A DNA stretch of 18,437 nt. It comes from Actinomycetes bacterium. GTDB lineage: Bacteria > Actinomycetota > Actinomycetes > Actinomycetales > Demequinaceae. The notes under the pieces are model-generated. The model saw only the letters and a program-made list of their open reading frames with translations. It was not told the DNA's origin and searched no databases. The stretch spans positions 1 to 18,437 of the forward strand of contig JAEZXC010000065.1 in assembly GCA_023442845.1 (NCBI GenBank), written 5' to 3'. A program made the translations under genes and the position numbers. Below are positions 1 through 7,724 of the stretch, in pieces. The stretch's first letter is position 1; the number at the start of each line of letters is the position of its first letter.

Positions 1-541
1 CGAACTCCAGCTTCTCGTACGAATCGCGTGCGGTCTCGAAATGTTCGGCCGAAAGCACCTCGACCGGCACCGGCTTCGGCCGCACATTCGCGAGGCTGTC
101 GCCCACCAGAGGTACTGTGCGCAACTGCGCGCTGACGGCGTCGGAGACATCGACGTCGATAACGAACGGCCCAACGGGCCGGTTGTGAGCCGTCAGCTCG
201 CGGTGGAGTTGGTCGCTCGCCGCGTCGACATTGTCGAGAAGCACCTGCTGGAACTCATCGCTGCTCGTAACCGCGTCCGCCGCTGACCGGACCGCTCCTG
301 AAACGCCGAGTGACTCAACATCGATGCCGAGACCCACGAGGGACTCAGACGTCCGGGCGAAAATCTCCCCGCTCACGCGGTCCATGACGGCTGGACTCTT
401 GACGGCGGCCCGAGCCACACCACGTGCCGCCGATCCGTCTTCAACCGACGTGACAAGCGCGAATGAGACGAGCCACGCGACGATGAGCGCGGAGCCGACA
501 ATGAGCGCAACGGCTGATATCGCGGTGCGCAGGCCTCTCAC
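1..541 (-). CDS. Unrecognised membrane-anchored protein, N-terminal 180 residues (runs off left edge)
   Basis: An open frame starts at GTG 541-539 and continues without a stop to position 1, so 180 residues are visible and the C-terminus lies outside the window. The GTG overlaps the glnE stop as GTGA (4 bp), and GGGAG lies 8 nt upstream as a ribosome binding site, so it is probably translationally coupled to glnE. Residues about 5-32 form one hydrophobic segment (TAISAVALIVGSALIVAW...), a signal anchor or uncleaved signal. The rest that is visible is hydrophilic and rich in D, S, V and A, with two stretches that look alike (AAVKSPAVMDRVSGEIF and AADAVTSSDEFQQVLLDNV), suggesting a helical extracytoplasmic domain. 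I do not recognise the family and assign no function. Further membrane segments may lie downstream. Codon use resembles the neighbours. Confidence 0.8.
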   Translation of the reverse strand, partial: MRGLRTAISAVALIVGSALIVAWLVSFALVTSVEDGSAARGVARAAVKSPAVMDRVSGEIFARTSESLVGLGIDVESLGVSGAVRSAADAVTSSDEFQQVLLDNVDAASDQLHRELTAHNRPVGPFVIDVDVSDAVSAQLRTVPLVGDSLANVRPKPVPVEVLSAEHFETARDSYEKLEF

Positions 542-3540
542 GCGCTCGGCTCCCAGCCAAAGAACACGCGCTCAGTGACGGCGCGCGCTCGCCGTGCTGT
601 GCGGGCGTAGCGTTGCTCGAGCTCCTGGCCCGTCTCGTCGGTCCCAAGAATGGATGCAAGCACGCCCAACTCGCGCACGTCACGCGGCAGCACGTCACCA
701 TCTACGTTCTTGCCACGGAGAGCAATCGCCCCTCGCAGATCGGTCGCCAGTCGCCACGCCTCGATAAGGGTCGCCGCATCCGCCTCATCAAGGAATCCGA
801 GCGTCCGTGCCGCCTCAATCGCCTCAACCGTGCGCGTCGTTCGCAGGTCGGCGTACAGATGCCCCTGGCGCAACTGAATGAGTTGGACCGACCACTCGAC
901 GTCGGAGAGCCCCCCTGGGCCCAACTTGAGATGCCGGCGCGGATCAGTCCCGCGGGGTAAGCGCTCGTTCTCCATCCGTGCCTTGAGCGTACGCATATGG
1001 CGCAGCGCCGCCTCGTCAAGCACTGTCGGGTAACGGACGGGCGCAATCGCCTCGTCAAACTTCCGGCACAGGTCACGATCACCCGCGACAGGGCGCGCCC
1101 TCAGCAGGGCTTGCGCTTCCCACGGATCCGACCACGACCGGTAGTACTCGATTGTCGACTCAAGCGAACGGACCAACGGTCCGTTCTTGCCTTCCGGTCG
1201 AAGATCCGCGTCGACGGACAAGGGCGGTTGCGGGTTGGGTCGTTGAAGGAGATCACGCAACTTCACCGCGACGACGTGCGCAAAACCAGCCGGATCCTCC
1301 GCATCTGCTCGCGGCTCGAAAACAAACTGGACGTCGGCGTCGGACGTATAGCCCATCTCCGCGCCGCCAAACCGACCCATCGCAATGACCGCAACATCCG
1401 CTGGTGGGACCTCGAGACCTCTTTCGCGCATTGCGGTTGCCTGTGCCACACGGAGTGCTCCGCGCATCAACACATCCGCTGCCTCCGTGACCGACGTCGC
1501 TGCCGCCACCGAATCCTGAATTGCGAGGACATTCGCGGCGGCCGTACGCGCCACCTCGCGGCGGCGCATGCCTCGCAGCGCGGTGATCACCTGCTCCTCG
1601 TCGTCCGCGCGGTCAATGATCGCGTCGGCCTCCCTGTCGAGCCGTTCGACGGGTACGCGAGCAAGGTCCTCGTCGCTATCAAGCCACGTCACATCATTTG
1701 CGCTTGCTAGGAGCGCGCGGGTCACGTAACCGGACGTTGCGAGGAGTTGAGCGAGGCGCTGGGCTGCATTGCCCGAGTCTCTCAACAGTTTGAGGAACCA
1801 GTGGGTGTCAGCCAGTTGCTCCGATAGTTGACGGAAAGCGAGAAGGCCAGCGTCGGGGTCGGGGCACTCAGCAAACCACCCGATCATCGCCGGCAGGAGC
1901 TGGCGCTGAATCGCCGCCGAGCGCTTGAGGCCCTGCGTCAGCGCGGCAATGTGACGCTGGGCCCCTTCGGGATCCGTGAAGCCAATCGCAGCAAGTCGCG
2001 CACGAGCAGCCTCTTGATCGAGCGCCGCCTCATCGGCACTTAGCCGTGCGACCTCGCCAAGGATCGGCCGATAAAACATCTCAAGGTGCATCGCCCGGAC
2101 ATCCCGCCGGACGTCGTTCCACACCTCCGTCATGTACTCGGCGGTCGCAAATCCAGAGGCACGTGCAAGGAAGCGTTTGCCCTCGTCCGTGGCAGGCATG
2201 AGATGCGTCCGCGACAGCTTCCGCAACTGGAGGCGGTGCTCCCACACGCGGAGTTGGCGGTACGAGCGATCGAGCGCGGCGGCCTGAGCACGTCCCACAT
2301 AGCCGCCATCGCGCAGCGCACGCAGGGCCTCGAGCGTGCCCCGCACACGCAATGAGGGATCTGAGCGCCCGTGGACAAGTTGCAGAAGCTGGATCGTGAA
2401 CTCGACATCGCGCAATCCACCGGGACCGAGTTTGATCTCTCGATCCGCCTCCTTGGGTGGGATGTGCTTCTCCACGCGCTTGCGCATCGCTTGCGCTGAC
2501 TGGACAAAGCCTTCACGTTCCACAGCCGTCCACACAAACGGCCACACCGCGTCGATATACGCCTCACCCACCGCAGGATCGCCCGCTACCGGGCGCGCCT
2601 TGAGGAGAGCCTGGAACTCCCAGGACTCGGCCCAGCGCTCGTAGTAGGCGCGGTGCCCATCGACCCGGCGCACCAAGACGCCGTCCTTGCCTTCGGGACG
2701 AAGGTTCGGGTCAACCTGCCACAGTGGGGGCTCACCAGCCGACGCTGAACAACAGGCAGCAGCCCGTGTGGCCAGACGCGTAGCTACCGCCATCGCCACC
2801 GCCTCATCGGCACCGTCGGCCGGCTCAGCGACGTAGATGACGTCGACGTCGGACACGTAGTTCAACTCACGAGCACCGCACTTGCCCATCGCGATAATCG
2901 CGAGCCGAGCGTCGGCATAATCCTCCTGCTCCGCCCGCGCAATGGCCAGGCCTGCGTCAAGTGCCGCCGCCGCGAGGTCAGCAAGTGCCGCACTGACGGC
3001 CGGCTCGACGGCAAGCGGGTTTCGCGCTGCGATGTCGACGGCGGCAATCGCGGTGAGTTCCCGCCGATACGCCACGCGCATCGCATTGATGCCCTCTTCC
3101 CCGACAATGGTGGCGACGGGCACTGGTGTGCTCGGATCCGCGCCCACCGCGCTCAGGAGGCGCTCACGGGCATGGGAGGCGTCGACAGGAGCCTCTGGAT
3201 CCCATGACGGGGCGTCGGCCACAACCTCGGGGTGTCGCACGAGGAAGTCACCGAGAGCAATCGACGCGCCCACCAACATGCCAAACGTCGCACCGGCCTG
3301 AGTGCCTGCGAGGGCGCGCACGCTATCGAGAGTTCCGGCTTCGCGCGCAGCTTCCGCAATCCGGAGCAAGCTGAGCACCCCGCTATCGGGATCCGCCAGG
3401 TACGACGCAGCGCGCGGAACATCCTCGATGTGGGTGCCGGTGATCTCCTCGATCTCTGCGACGAGGCTCAACACGCGGTCGGGGTCGGCCACACCTGCTC
3501 GCAGCATGAGCGCCCGGGGTGACAGTTCACGGGCTGTCAT
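538..3540 (-). CDS. glnE: Bifunctional glutamine synthetase adenylyltransferase/deadenylase GlnE
   Basis: GlnE transfers AMP to, and removes it from, a tyrosine of dodecameric glutamine synthetase, switching it off or on with nitrogen status in the cytoplasm. The 1000-residue length fits actinobacterial GlnE. Two nucleotidyltransferase half-enzymes are visible: the N-terminal one has G-x-x-ELNYVSDVDVIYV at about residues 224-236, and the C-terminal one has GGAEMGYTSDADVQFVF at about 725-741. Both keep the paired metal-binding Asp residues (DxD). Each half also has the downstream RPEGK and KLGPGGLRDVE / KLGPGGLSDVE motifs of the family. The ATG at 3540 has GAAGG 8 nt upstream and lies 30 bp after glnA2, so the two form an operon. 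The C-terminal end overlaps the next membrane-protein gene by 4 bp. The usual substrate, a GlnA1 with the NLYDLP-type tyrosine loop, is not in this window. Confidence 0.97.
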   Translation of the reverse strand: MTARELSPRALMLRAGVADPDRVLSLVAEIEEITGTHIEDVPRAASYLADPDSGVLSLLRIAEAAREAGTLDSVRALAGTQAGATFGMLVGASIALGDFLVRHPEVVADAPSWDPEAPVDASHARERLLSAVGADPSTPVPVATIVGEEGINAMRVAYRRELTAIAAVDIAARNPLAVEPAVSAALADLAAAALDAGLAIARAEQEDYADARLAIIAMGKCGARELNYVSDVDVIYVAEPADGADEAVAMAVATRLATRAAACCSASAGEPPLWQVDPNLRPEGKDGVLVRRVDGHRAYYERWAESWEFQALLKARPVAGDPAVGEAYIDAVWPFVWTAVEREGFVQSAQAMRKRVEKHIPPKEADREIKLGPGGLRDVEFTIQLLQLVHGRSDPSLRVRGTLEALRALRDGGYVGRAQAAALDRSYRQLRVWEHRLQLRKLSRTHLMPATDEGKRFLARASGFATAEYMTEVWNDVRRDVRAMHLEMFYRPILGEVARLSADEAALDQEAARARLAAIGFTDPEGAQRHIAALTQGLKRSAAIQRQLLPAMIGWFAECPDPDAGLLAFRQLSEQLADTHWFLKLLRDSGNAAQRLAQLLATSGYVTRALLASANDVTWLDSDEDLARVPVERLDREADAIIDRADDEEQVITALRGMRRREVARTAAANVLAIQDSVAAATSVTEAADVLMRGALRVAQATAMRERGLEVPPADVAVIAMGRFGGAEMGYTSDADVQFVFEPRADAEDPAGFAHVVAVKLRDLLQRPNPQPPLSVDADLRPEGKNGPLVRSLESTIEYYRSWSDPWEAQALLRARPVAGDRDLCRKFDEAIAPVRYPTVLDEAALRHMRTLKARMENERLPRGTDPRRHLKLGPGGLSDVEWSVQLIQLRQGHLYADLRTTRTVEAIEAARTLGFLDEADAATLIEAWRLATDLRGAIALRGKNVDGDVLPRDVRELGVLASILGTDETGQELEQRYARTARRARAVTERVFFGWEPSA

Positions 3541-3570
3541 ATGCCGCGCCTTCGCCGCACACCCATCGGG

Positions 3571-4905
3571 CTACAAGACCCCCAGGTGGCGGTCGAGTTC
3601 GAACTGAGTGACTTGTGCGCGGTAGCCCGTCCACTCCTCGCGCTTGTTGCGCAAGAAGTAGTCGAAGACGTTCTCTCCGAGCGTCTCTGCAACAAGCTCG
3701 GAGTTCTCCATCGCGGCCACGGCCTCAGCGAGCGAACTCGGCAACGGCTCGTAGCCCATTGCTTTGCGCTCAGCGGCGGTGAGCTCCCACACGTCGTCTT
3801 CCGCTCCCTCGGGAAGCACAAGACCTTCCTCGATTCCCTTGAGTCCCGCAGCCAAGATGACGGAGAATGCGAGATAAGGGTTGGTCGCGGCGTCGATCGC
3901 GCGGTACTCCACGCGGGTCGACTGGCCCTTGGACGGCTTGTGAATCGGCACACGAACCAAAGCGGAACGATTGTTGAGACCCCAGCACACGTAGCTCGGC
4001 GCTTCCGCACCGCCCCACAGGCGCTTGTACGAGTTGACGTACTGGTTTGTGACGGCCGTGATCTCGGGCGCGTAGCGGAGCAAGCCCGCCATGAACTGTC
4101 GCGCGACCGTCGAGAGTTGAAGCGGCGCCGAGGGGTCGTAGAACGCGTTGCGGTCGCCCTCAAAAAGGCTGAGGTGCGTGTGCATGCCCGAACCGGGCGC
4201 GTCCGCGAGCGGCTTCGGCATGAAGGAGGCGAACACGCCCTGCTCGAGGGCGACCTCCTTGATGGCCGTCCGGAAGGTCATGATGTTGTCCGCCGTTGTC
4301 AGCGCATCGGCGTAACGGAGGTCGATCTCGTTTTGGCCGGGTCCGGCCTCGTGGTGCGAGAACTCAACCGAGATGCCCATCTCTTCGAGCGTCGTGATTG
4401 CCGTACGGCGGAACTCATGTGCCGTACCGCGCGGAACATTGTCGAAGTATCCGGCCTGGTCGACGGGGCGCGGCGGCTGGCCATCTTCGAGTGGCTTGAA
4501 GAGATAGAACTCGATCTCGGGGTGCGTGTAGAACGTGAAGCCAAGCTCCGACGCCTTGTCGAGGGTGCGCTTGAGCACCTGACGCGGGTCCGACAGCGCG
4601 GGTTCTCCATCCGGCAAGTGGATGTCGCAGAACATTCGAGCAGCACCCAGGCGATCCCCGCGCCACGGAAGCACCTGGTACGTCGTGGGATCGGGACGCG
4701 CAAGCATGTCGGATTCCGACACTCGCGTGAGGCCCTCGACAGCCGATCCGTCAAAGCCGATGCCTTCACTGAAGGCGTTCTCTAATTCGGCCGGCGCGAT
4801 CGCGACTGACTTGAGAATGCCGAGCACGTCCGTGAACCACAGACGGATAAAGCGGATATCGCGCTCCTCGACACTGCGAAGCACATATTCCTGCTGCTTG
4901 TCCAT
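3571..4905 (-). CDS. glnA2: Glutamine synthetase family protein GlnA2 (type I fold)
   Basis: This 444-residue protein is a close match in length and sequence to actinobacterial GlnA2 (opening MDKQQEYVLRSVEERDIRFI). Active-site elements visible are GFDGS with D52, the metal-site E130/E132 (HPEIEF), GPGQNEID at 188-195, H242/H244 (GSGMHTH), AEAP at 300-303, NRSALVR at 312-318 and VEYR at 332-335. The loop that carries the adenylylated tyrosine in GlnA1 reads DVWELT here, with W373 at the Tyr position, so GlnE should not modify this enzyme at that site. It may make glutamine or, as reported for Streptomyces GlnA2, gamma-glutamylpolyamines; the sequence does not decide. Start ATG 4905 is fixed by family alignment. 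The frame stays open upstream to 5733, but that stretch is antisense to nadE. It is the first gene of the glnA2-glnE operon. Confidence 0.95.
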   Translation of the reverse strand: MDKQQEYVLRSVEERDIRFIRLWFTDVLGILKSVAIAPAELENAFSEGIGFDGSAVEGLTRVSESDMLARPDPTTYQVLPWRGDRLGAARMFCDIHLPDGEPALSDPRQVLKRTLDKASELGFTFYTHPEIEFYLFKPLEDGQPPRPVDQAGYFDNVPRGTAHEFRRTAITTLEEMGISVEFSHHEAGPGQNEIDLRYADALTTADNIMTFRTAIKEVALEQGVFASFMPKPLADAPGSGMHTHLSLFEGDRNAFYDPSAPLQLSTVARQFMAGLLRYAPEITAVTNQYVNSYKRLWGGAEAPSYVCWGLNNRSALVRVPIHKPSKGQSTRVEYRAIDAATNPYLAFSVILAAGLKGIEEGLVLPEGAEDDVWELTAAERKAMGYEPLPSSLAEAVAAMENSELVAETLGENVFDYFLRNKREEWTGYRAQVTQFELDRHLGVL

Positions 4906-4912
4906 GGCCCCT

Positions 4913-4918
4913 ATCCTG
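4913..4918 (-). promoter_or_regulatory. Possible -10 box of glnA2
   Basis: On the minus strand CAGGAT is followed by 7 nt (AGGGGCC) and then the glnA2 ATG. The spacing equals that of the leaderless promoters elsewhere in the window, but the first base is C rather than T. The AGGGG could instead be read as a ribosome binding site, though only 2 nt separate it from the ATG. Weak call. Confidence 0.35.
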
Positions 4919-4936
4919 CCGCATTCATGTTGCAAT

Positions 4937-4951
4937 CGTGTGTCGCACACG
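4937..4951. promoter_or_regulatory. 15-bp perfect palindrome in the glnA2-nadE divergent promoter region
   Basis: CGTGTG-TCG-CACACG is a perfect inverted repeat with a 3-nt centre. It lies in the 75-bp region between the divergent glnA2 and nadE starts. Its right arm (4946-4951) is exactly 17 nt upstream of the nadE -10 hexamer, i.e. where the -35 element belongs, and no TTGACA-like sequence is seen there. This placement suggests an operator. I cannot assign the regulator; it does not match a GlnR-type site that I recognise. Confidence 0.45.
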
Positions 4952-4968
4952 GGCGCGGCACCCCTGCG

Positions 4969-4974
4969 TAGGCT
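4969..4974 (+). promoter_or_regulatory. -10 box of nadE (leaderless)
   Basis: TAGGCT fits TANNNT and is followed by 6 nt (tacgac) and the nadE ATG. Transcription would start at or beside the A of ATG. No Shine-Dalgarno sequence lies upstream of this ATG, consistent with a leaderless mRNA. Confidence 0.6.
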
Positions 4975-4980
4975 TACGAC

Positions 4981-6624
4981 ATGGCTGGTCCTACCCTCGC
5001 TCTCGCCCAGGTCAACGCTTGTGTTGGTGATCTCAAAGGCAACGCCGCCCTTGTGCGTGAGTACGCGAAGCGCGCCGCCGACGCTGGCGCCAGCATCGTC
5101 GCCTTTCCCGAGATGGTCTTGACGGGATACCCCATCGAGGACCTCGCAATCCGGGGGAGCTTCCAGCGCGCTTCCGACGCCGCCCTCACCACGCTTGCGA
5201 CCGATCTCGCGGCCGACGGTCTGGGCGAGCTCACCGTCATCGTCGGCACGCTCGGGGTATCCGAAACAGGTGCGCCGCTCAACCAAGCGGCAGTCGTACG
5301 CCGCGGAGTCGTCGAATACCGCTATTCGAAGCACCACTTGCCGAACTACGGGGTCTTTGACGAGCGCCGCATCTTCGCGTCGGGTGACGAGCCACTCGTC
5401 ATCGAGGTCGATGACGCACGCGTTGGCATCGTCATTTGCGAGGACATCTGGCAAGAAGGCGGTCCGGTGGCAGCCATGGCGGATGCGGGTCTCGATCTTC
5501 TTCTCGTGCTCAATGGCTCGCCGTTTGAGGAGGGCAAGGGCCGCGTTCGCACGGACCTTGCCCGCCGACGCTCCGCTCAAGTGGGCGCACCACTCGCCTA
5601 CGTCAATATGTGGGGCGGCCAGGATGATCTCGTCTTCGACGGGCACTCGTTCATCGTGGGCGCAGACGGCGCCTGGCTCGCGAACTCCCCCGGCTTCGAG
5701 AACGATCTCCTCTTGTGGACGCTGCCAAGCCACGGCGAGGCTCCGACGCAGACATCCGTTGTTGACTTCGCCTCCGACGATGAGCAGGCGTACCGCGCGG
5801 TTGTCACCGGCCTGCGCGACTACGTTGTGAAGAACGGATTTACGTCGATCGTGCTCGGTGTTTCGGGTGGGATCGACTCGGCACTGACGGCAGCGATCGC
5901 CGCCGACGCGATCGGTGGACAGAACATCGTGGGTATCTCAATGCCGTCCGTCTACTCGTCGCAGCACGCGCACGACGATGCCGCAGACCTCTGCACCCGC
6001 ATCGGCGCTGAGTTTCGCGTCCAGCCCATCGCGTCGATGGTCGATGCCTTTCAGGGCGAGCTTGCTCTCACGGGAGTTGCGGAGGAAAACCTCCAGGCCA
6101 GAGTGCGCGGTGTCGTCCTGATGGCGATCTCGAACAAGGAAGGCCACCTCGTCATCGCCCCTGGTAACAAGTCGGAACTTGCAACGGGCTATGCGACGAT
6201 CTATGACGCGGGTTCGATTGGCGGCTATGCGCCGCTCAAGGACCTCGACAAGACGCGCGTGTGGGATCTTGCCCGGTGGCGCAACGCTGAGGCGGCCCGC
6301 CGAGGCGAGACACCCCCGATCCCCGTCAACTCGATTGACAAGGTCCCCAGCGCGGAACTCAGCCCTGGCCAAACGGATCAGGATTCTCTGCCGCCGTATG
6401 AGCTTCTCGACGAGGTGCTGGATGCCTACGTCGAGCACGCGGCAGGCCGCGACGAACTTCTCAGCCGTGGGTACGACGCGACTGTGGTCGACACCGTCCT
6501 GCGCCTCGTCGACCGAGCCGAATGGAAGCGTCGGCAGTATCCGCTCGGTCCCAAGGTGACGTCGCTCGCGTTTGGACGGGACCGCCGCCTGCCCGTCACC
6601 AGCCGGTGGCGAGAGTTGAGTTAG
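4981..6624 (+). CDS. nadE: Glutamine-dependent NAD+ synthase
   Basis: NadE catalyses the last step of NAD synthesis: nicotinate adenine dinucleotide, ATP and glutamine-derived ammonia give NAD+. Two domains are visible in 547 residues. The N-terminal nitrilase-type glutaminase (about 1-260) has the catalytic triad E44 (FPEMVLTGYP), K117 (SKHHLPNYGVFDERR) and C153 (VICEDIW). The C-terminal synthetase (about 270-547) has the pyrophosphatase P-loop SGGIDS at 295-300 and the GNKSELATGYATIYD segment. The length is that of the shorter bacterial class, well below the roughly 680-residue mycobacterial enzyme. The ATG at 4981 sits 6 nt after a TAGGCT -10 box with no Shine-Dalgarno sequence. It is divergent from glnA2, which may supply its glutamine, and is followed after 29 bp by panB, so the two cofactor genes are probably cotranscribed. 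Confidence 0.97.
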   Translation: MAGPTLALAQVNACVGDLKGNAALVREYAKRAADAGASIVAFPEMVLTGYPIEDLAIRGSFQRASDAALTTLATDLAADGLGELTVIVGTLGVSETGAPLNQAAVVRRGVVEYRYSKHHLPNYGVFDERRIFASGDEPLVIEVDDARVGIVICEDIWQEGGPVAAMADAGLDLLLVLNGSPFEEGKGRVRTDLARRRSAQVGAPLAYVNMWGGQDDLVFDGHSFIVGADGAWLANSPGFENDLLLWTLPSHGEAPTQTSVVDFASDDEQAYRAVVTGLRDYVVKNGFTSIVLGVSGGIDSALTAAIAADAIGGQNIVGISMPSVYSSQHAHDDAADLCTRIGAEFRVQPIASMVDAFQGELALTGVAEENLQARVRGVVLMAISNKEGHLVIAPGNKSELATGYATIYDAGSIGGYAPLKDLDKTRVWDLARWRNAEAARRGETPPIPVNSIDKVPSAELSPGQTDQDSLPPYELLDEVLDAYVEHAAGRDELLSRGYDATVVDTVLRLVDRAEWKRRQYPLGPKVTSLAFGRDRRLPVTSRWRELS

Positions 6625-6653
6625 CAGCGTCTCGTGCGTGAGAGAGTGAGATC

Positions 6654-7463
6654 ATGACCGATCGCAAGAAGGTGCGTATTCATCACTTCCGCGACATGAA
6701 GGCTCGCGGCGAGAAGATCACGATGCTGACCGCCTATGACTATCCGACGGCCAAGGCCTTCGATGAGGCAGGCGTCGACGTGCTCTTGGTGGGCGACTCG
6801 CTCGCCGACAACGTCCTCGGCTATGCGAACACGTCCGAGGTGACACTTGACGAGATGATCCCATTTGCGCGCGCGGTCTCGCGGGCGGCGCAACGCGCCT
6901 TTGTCGTGGCAGACCTGCCTTTTGGGACGTACGAGGCTTCACCCCAGCAGGCGGTCGAGTCTGCAATCCGCATGATGAAGCTCGCCCAGCCAAACGCCAT
7001 CAAGTTTGAAGGCGGCCGACGCGTCGCCGCCCAAGCAAAGGCCCTCACCGACGCGGGCATTCCGTTCGTCGGCCACCTTGGCTTCACGCCGCAGTCAGAG
7101 AACATGCTTGGTGGACGACGCATTCAAGGCCGCGGCGACGGCGCTTATGACGACATGCTGGCCGACGCCGTCGCGCTTCAAGAAGCAGGCGCGTGCATGG
7201 TGGTGCTCGAGATGGTGATTTCCCCGGTTGCCGAGAAGATCACGGCGGCGCTTGACATCCCAACAATCGGTATTGGTGCCGGCCCGTACACGGACGGCCA
7301 AGTACTCGTGTGGCTAGACGCCCTCGGCATGACGGACTGGAGCCCCAGCTTCTCCAAGCACTTTGGCAACGTCGGCCAGGCGATGCGTGATGCCGCCGCA
7401 GCCTATGTCGCTGAGGTCAACTCAGGCGCGTTCCCTGCTGTCGAGCACACGTTCGACGAGTAG
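6654..7463 (+). CDS. panB: 3-methyl-2-oxobutanoate hydroxymethyltransferase (ketopantoate synthesis)
   Basis: PanB adds a hydroxymethyl group from methylene-tetrahydrofolate to 2-oxoisovalerate, giving ketopantoate for pantothenate and coenzyme A. The 269 residues form the usual TIM-barrel length. Motifs in order: TAYDYPTAKAFDEAG at 26-40, VGDSL with metal ligand D48, ADLPFGTY with D87, KFEGG with E119, GHLGFTPQS at 140-148, VLEMV with the catalytic E186, and IGIGAGPYTDGQVLVWLD at 205-222. Nothing essential is missing. It lies 29 bp behind nadE with only a weak purine-rich ribosome binding site (GAGAGAGTGAG) and no -10 box at leaderless spacing, so it probably depends on the nadE transcript. 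Its stop faces the stop of the small SPOR-like gene across a 31-bp gap that contains only short 4-bp hairpins and no convincing terminator. Confidence 0.97.
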   Translation: MTDRKKVRIHHFRDMKARGEKITMLTAYDYPTAKAFDEAGVDVLLVGDSLADNVLGYANTSEVTLDEMIPFARAVSRAAQRAFVVADLPFGTYEASPQQAVESAIRMMKLAQPNAIKFEGGRRVAAQAKALTDAGIPFVGHLGFTPQSENMLGGRRIQGRGDGAYDDMLADAVALQEAGACMVVLEMVISPVAEKITAALDIPTIGIGAGPYTDGQVLVWLDALGMTDWSPSFSKHFGNVGQAMRDAAAAYVAEVNSGAFPAVEHTFDE

Positions 7464-7494
7464 GGGCGTATCGCCAGCCAGAGCGTCGGCGCCA

Positions 7495-7692
7495 TCAATT
7501 GTTGTCTCGCCAAGCGGCGTCGTCCTCATCCCATTCGTCAGACCTCTCGCGAGCGGTTTCAAACGCCTGTAGGGCCTGTTCGTAGGTGTCGTAGGGACCC
7601 ATCAAGTGCTCCCATGAGCTTTGCCGACCCTTCTCCACCATGCGGGTTGCGGTGTTGAAGTAGTACTCGACCTTGCTGTCCGCGTCATTCAT
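7495..7692 (-). CDS. Small SPOR-like conserved actinobacterial protein
   Basis: A 65-residue soluble, acidic protein. Its centre, with K-V-E-Y-Y-F-N near residues 8-14 and MGPYDTYEQALQAFETARER at 31-50, resembles the small actinobacterial proteins annotated as SPOR-domain-like. These carry a gly-pro-tyr turn followed by an alpha-helix and are common beside map or panB. It has no signal peptide or membrane segment, so unlike typical SPOR proteins it should stay in the cytoplasm, and peptidoglycan binding is not implied. The ATG at 7692 has a very strong ribosome binding site GGAGGAGG 8 nt upstream, unlike the leaderless neighbours. It is divergent from map with only 32 bp between starts, and convergent with panB. 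Function unknown; family assignment is from memory of similar proteins. Confidence 0.8.
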   Translation of the reverse strand: MNDADSKVEYYFNTATRMVEKGRQSSWEHLMGPYDTYEQALQAFETARERSDEWDEDDAAWRDNN

Positions 7693-7700
7693 CCTCTGTG

Positions 7701-7708
7701 CCTCCTCC
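7701..7708 (-). promoter_or_regulatory. Strong ribosome binding site of the small SPOR-like gene
   Basis: The minus strand reads GGAGGAGG with 8 nt to the ATG at 7692, a near-ideal Shine-Dalgarno sequence. It fixes the start of this 65-codon gene. It also argues that the plus-strand GTG at 7698 inside the complementary pyrimidine run is not a real start for map. Confidence 0.75.
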
Positions 7709-7711
7709 CCC

Positions 7712-7717
7712 TAGACT
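7712..7717 (+). promoter_or_regulatory. -10 box of map (leaderless)
   Basis: TAGACT is followed by 7 nt (gccaact) and the ATG at 7725. The sequence upstream on this strand is pyrimidine-rich (CCTCCTCCCC) and offers no ribosome binding site, so a leaderless mRNA is the simplest reading. No clear -35 element. Confidence 0.6.
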
Positions 7718-7724
7718 GCCAACT

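Noticed and set aside
997..1710. 237-codon open frame on the plus strand
   Set aside because: Antisense to glnE within a conserved catalytic region; no ribosome binding site or family resemblance.
3541..4785. 414-codon open frame on the plus strand
   Set aside because: It is entirely antisense to glnA2 and is Arg/Val/Leu-rich low-information sequence typical of shadow frames.
4930..4943. Second cre-like operator upstream of nadE (TTGCAATCG...)
   Set aside because: Only the left half fits TGNAANCG; the right half misses three fixed positions. The perfect palindrome overlapping it is the better-supported element.
4906..5733. An N-terminal extension of glnA2 giving a 720-residue open frame
   Set aside because: The extra 276 codons are antisense to the well-supported nadE gene. 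The GlnA2 family begins at MDKQQEYV (4905), and the extension has no recognisable domain.
7464..7494. Terminator between panB and the small SPOR-like gene
   Set aside because: Only a 4-bp GGCG/CGCC stem and a GGCGCC palindrome are visible, with no T-run; too weak to call.
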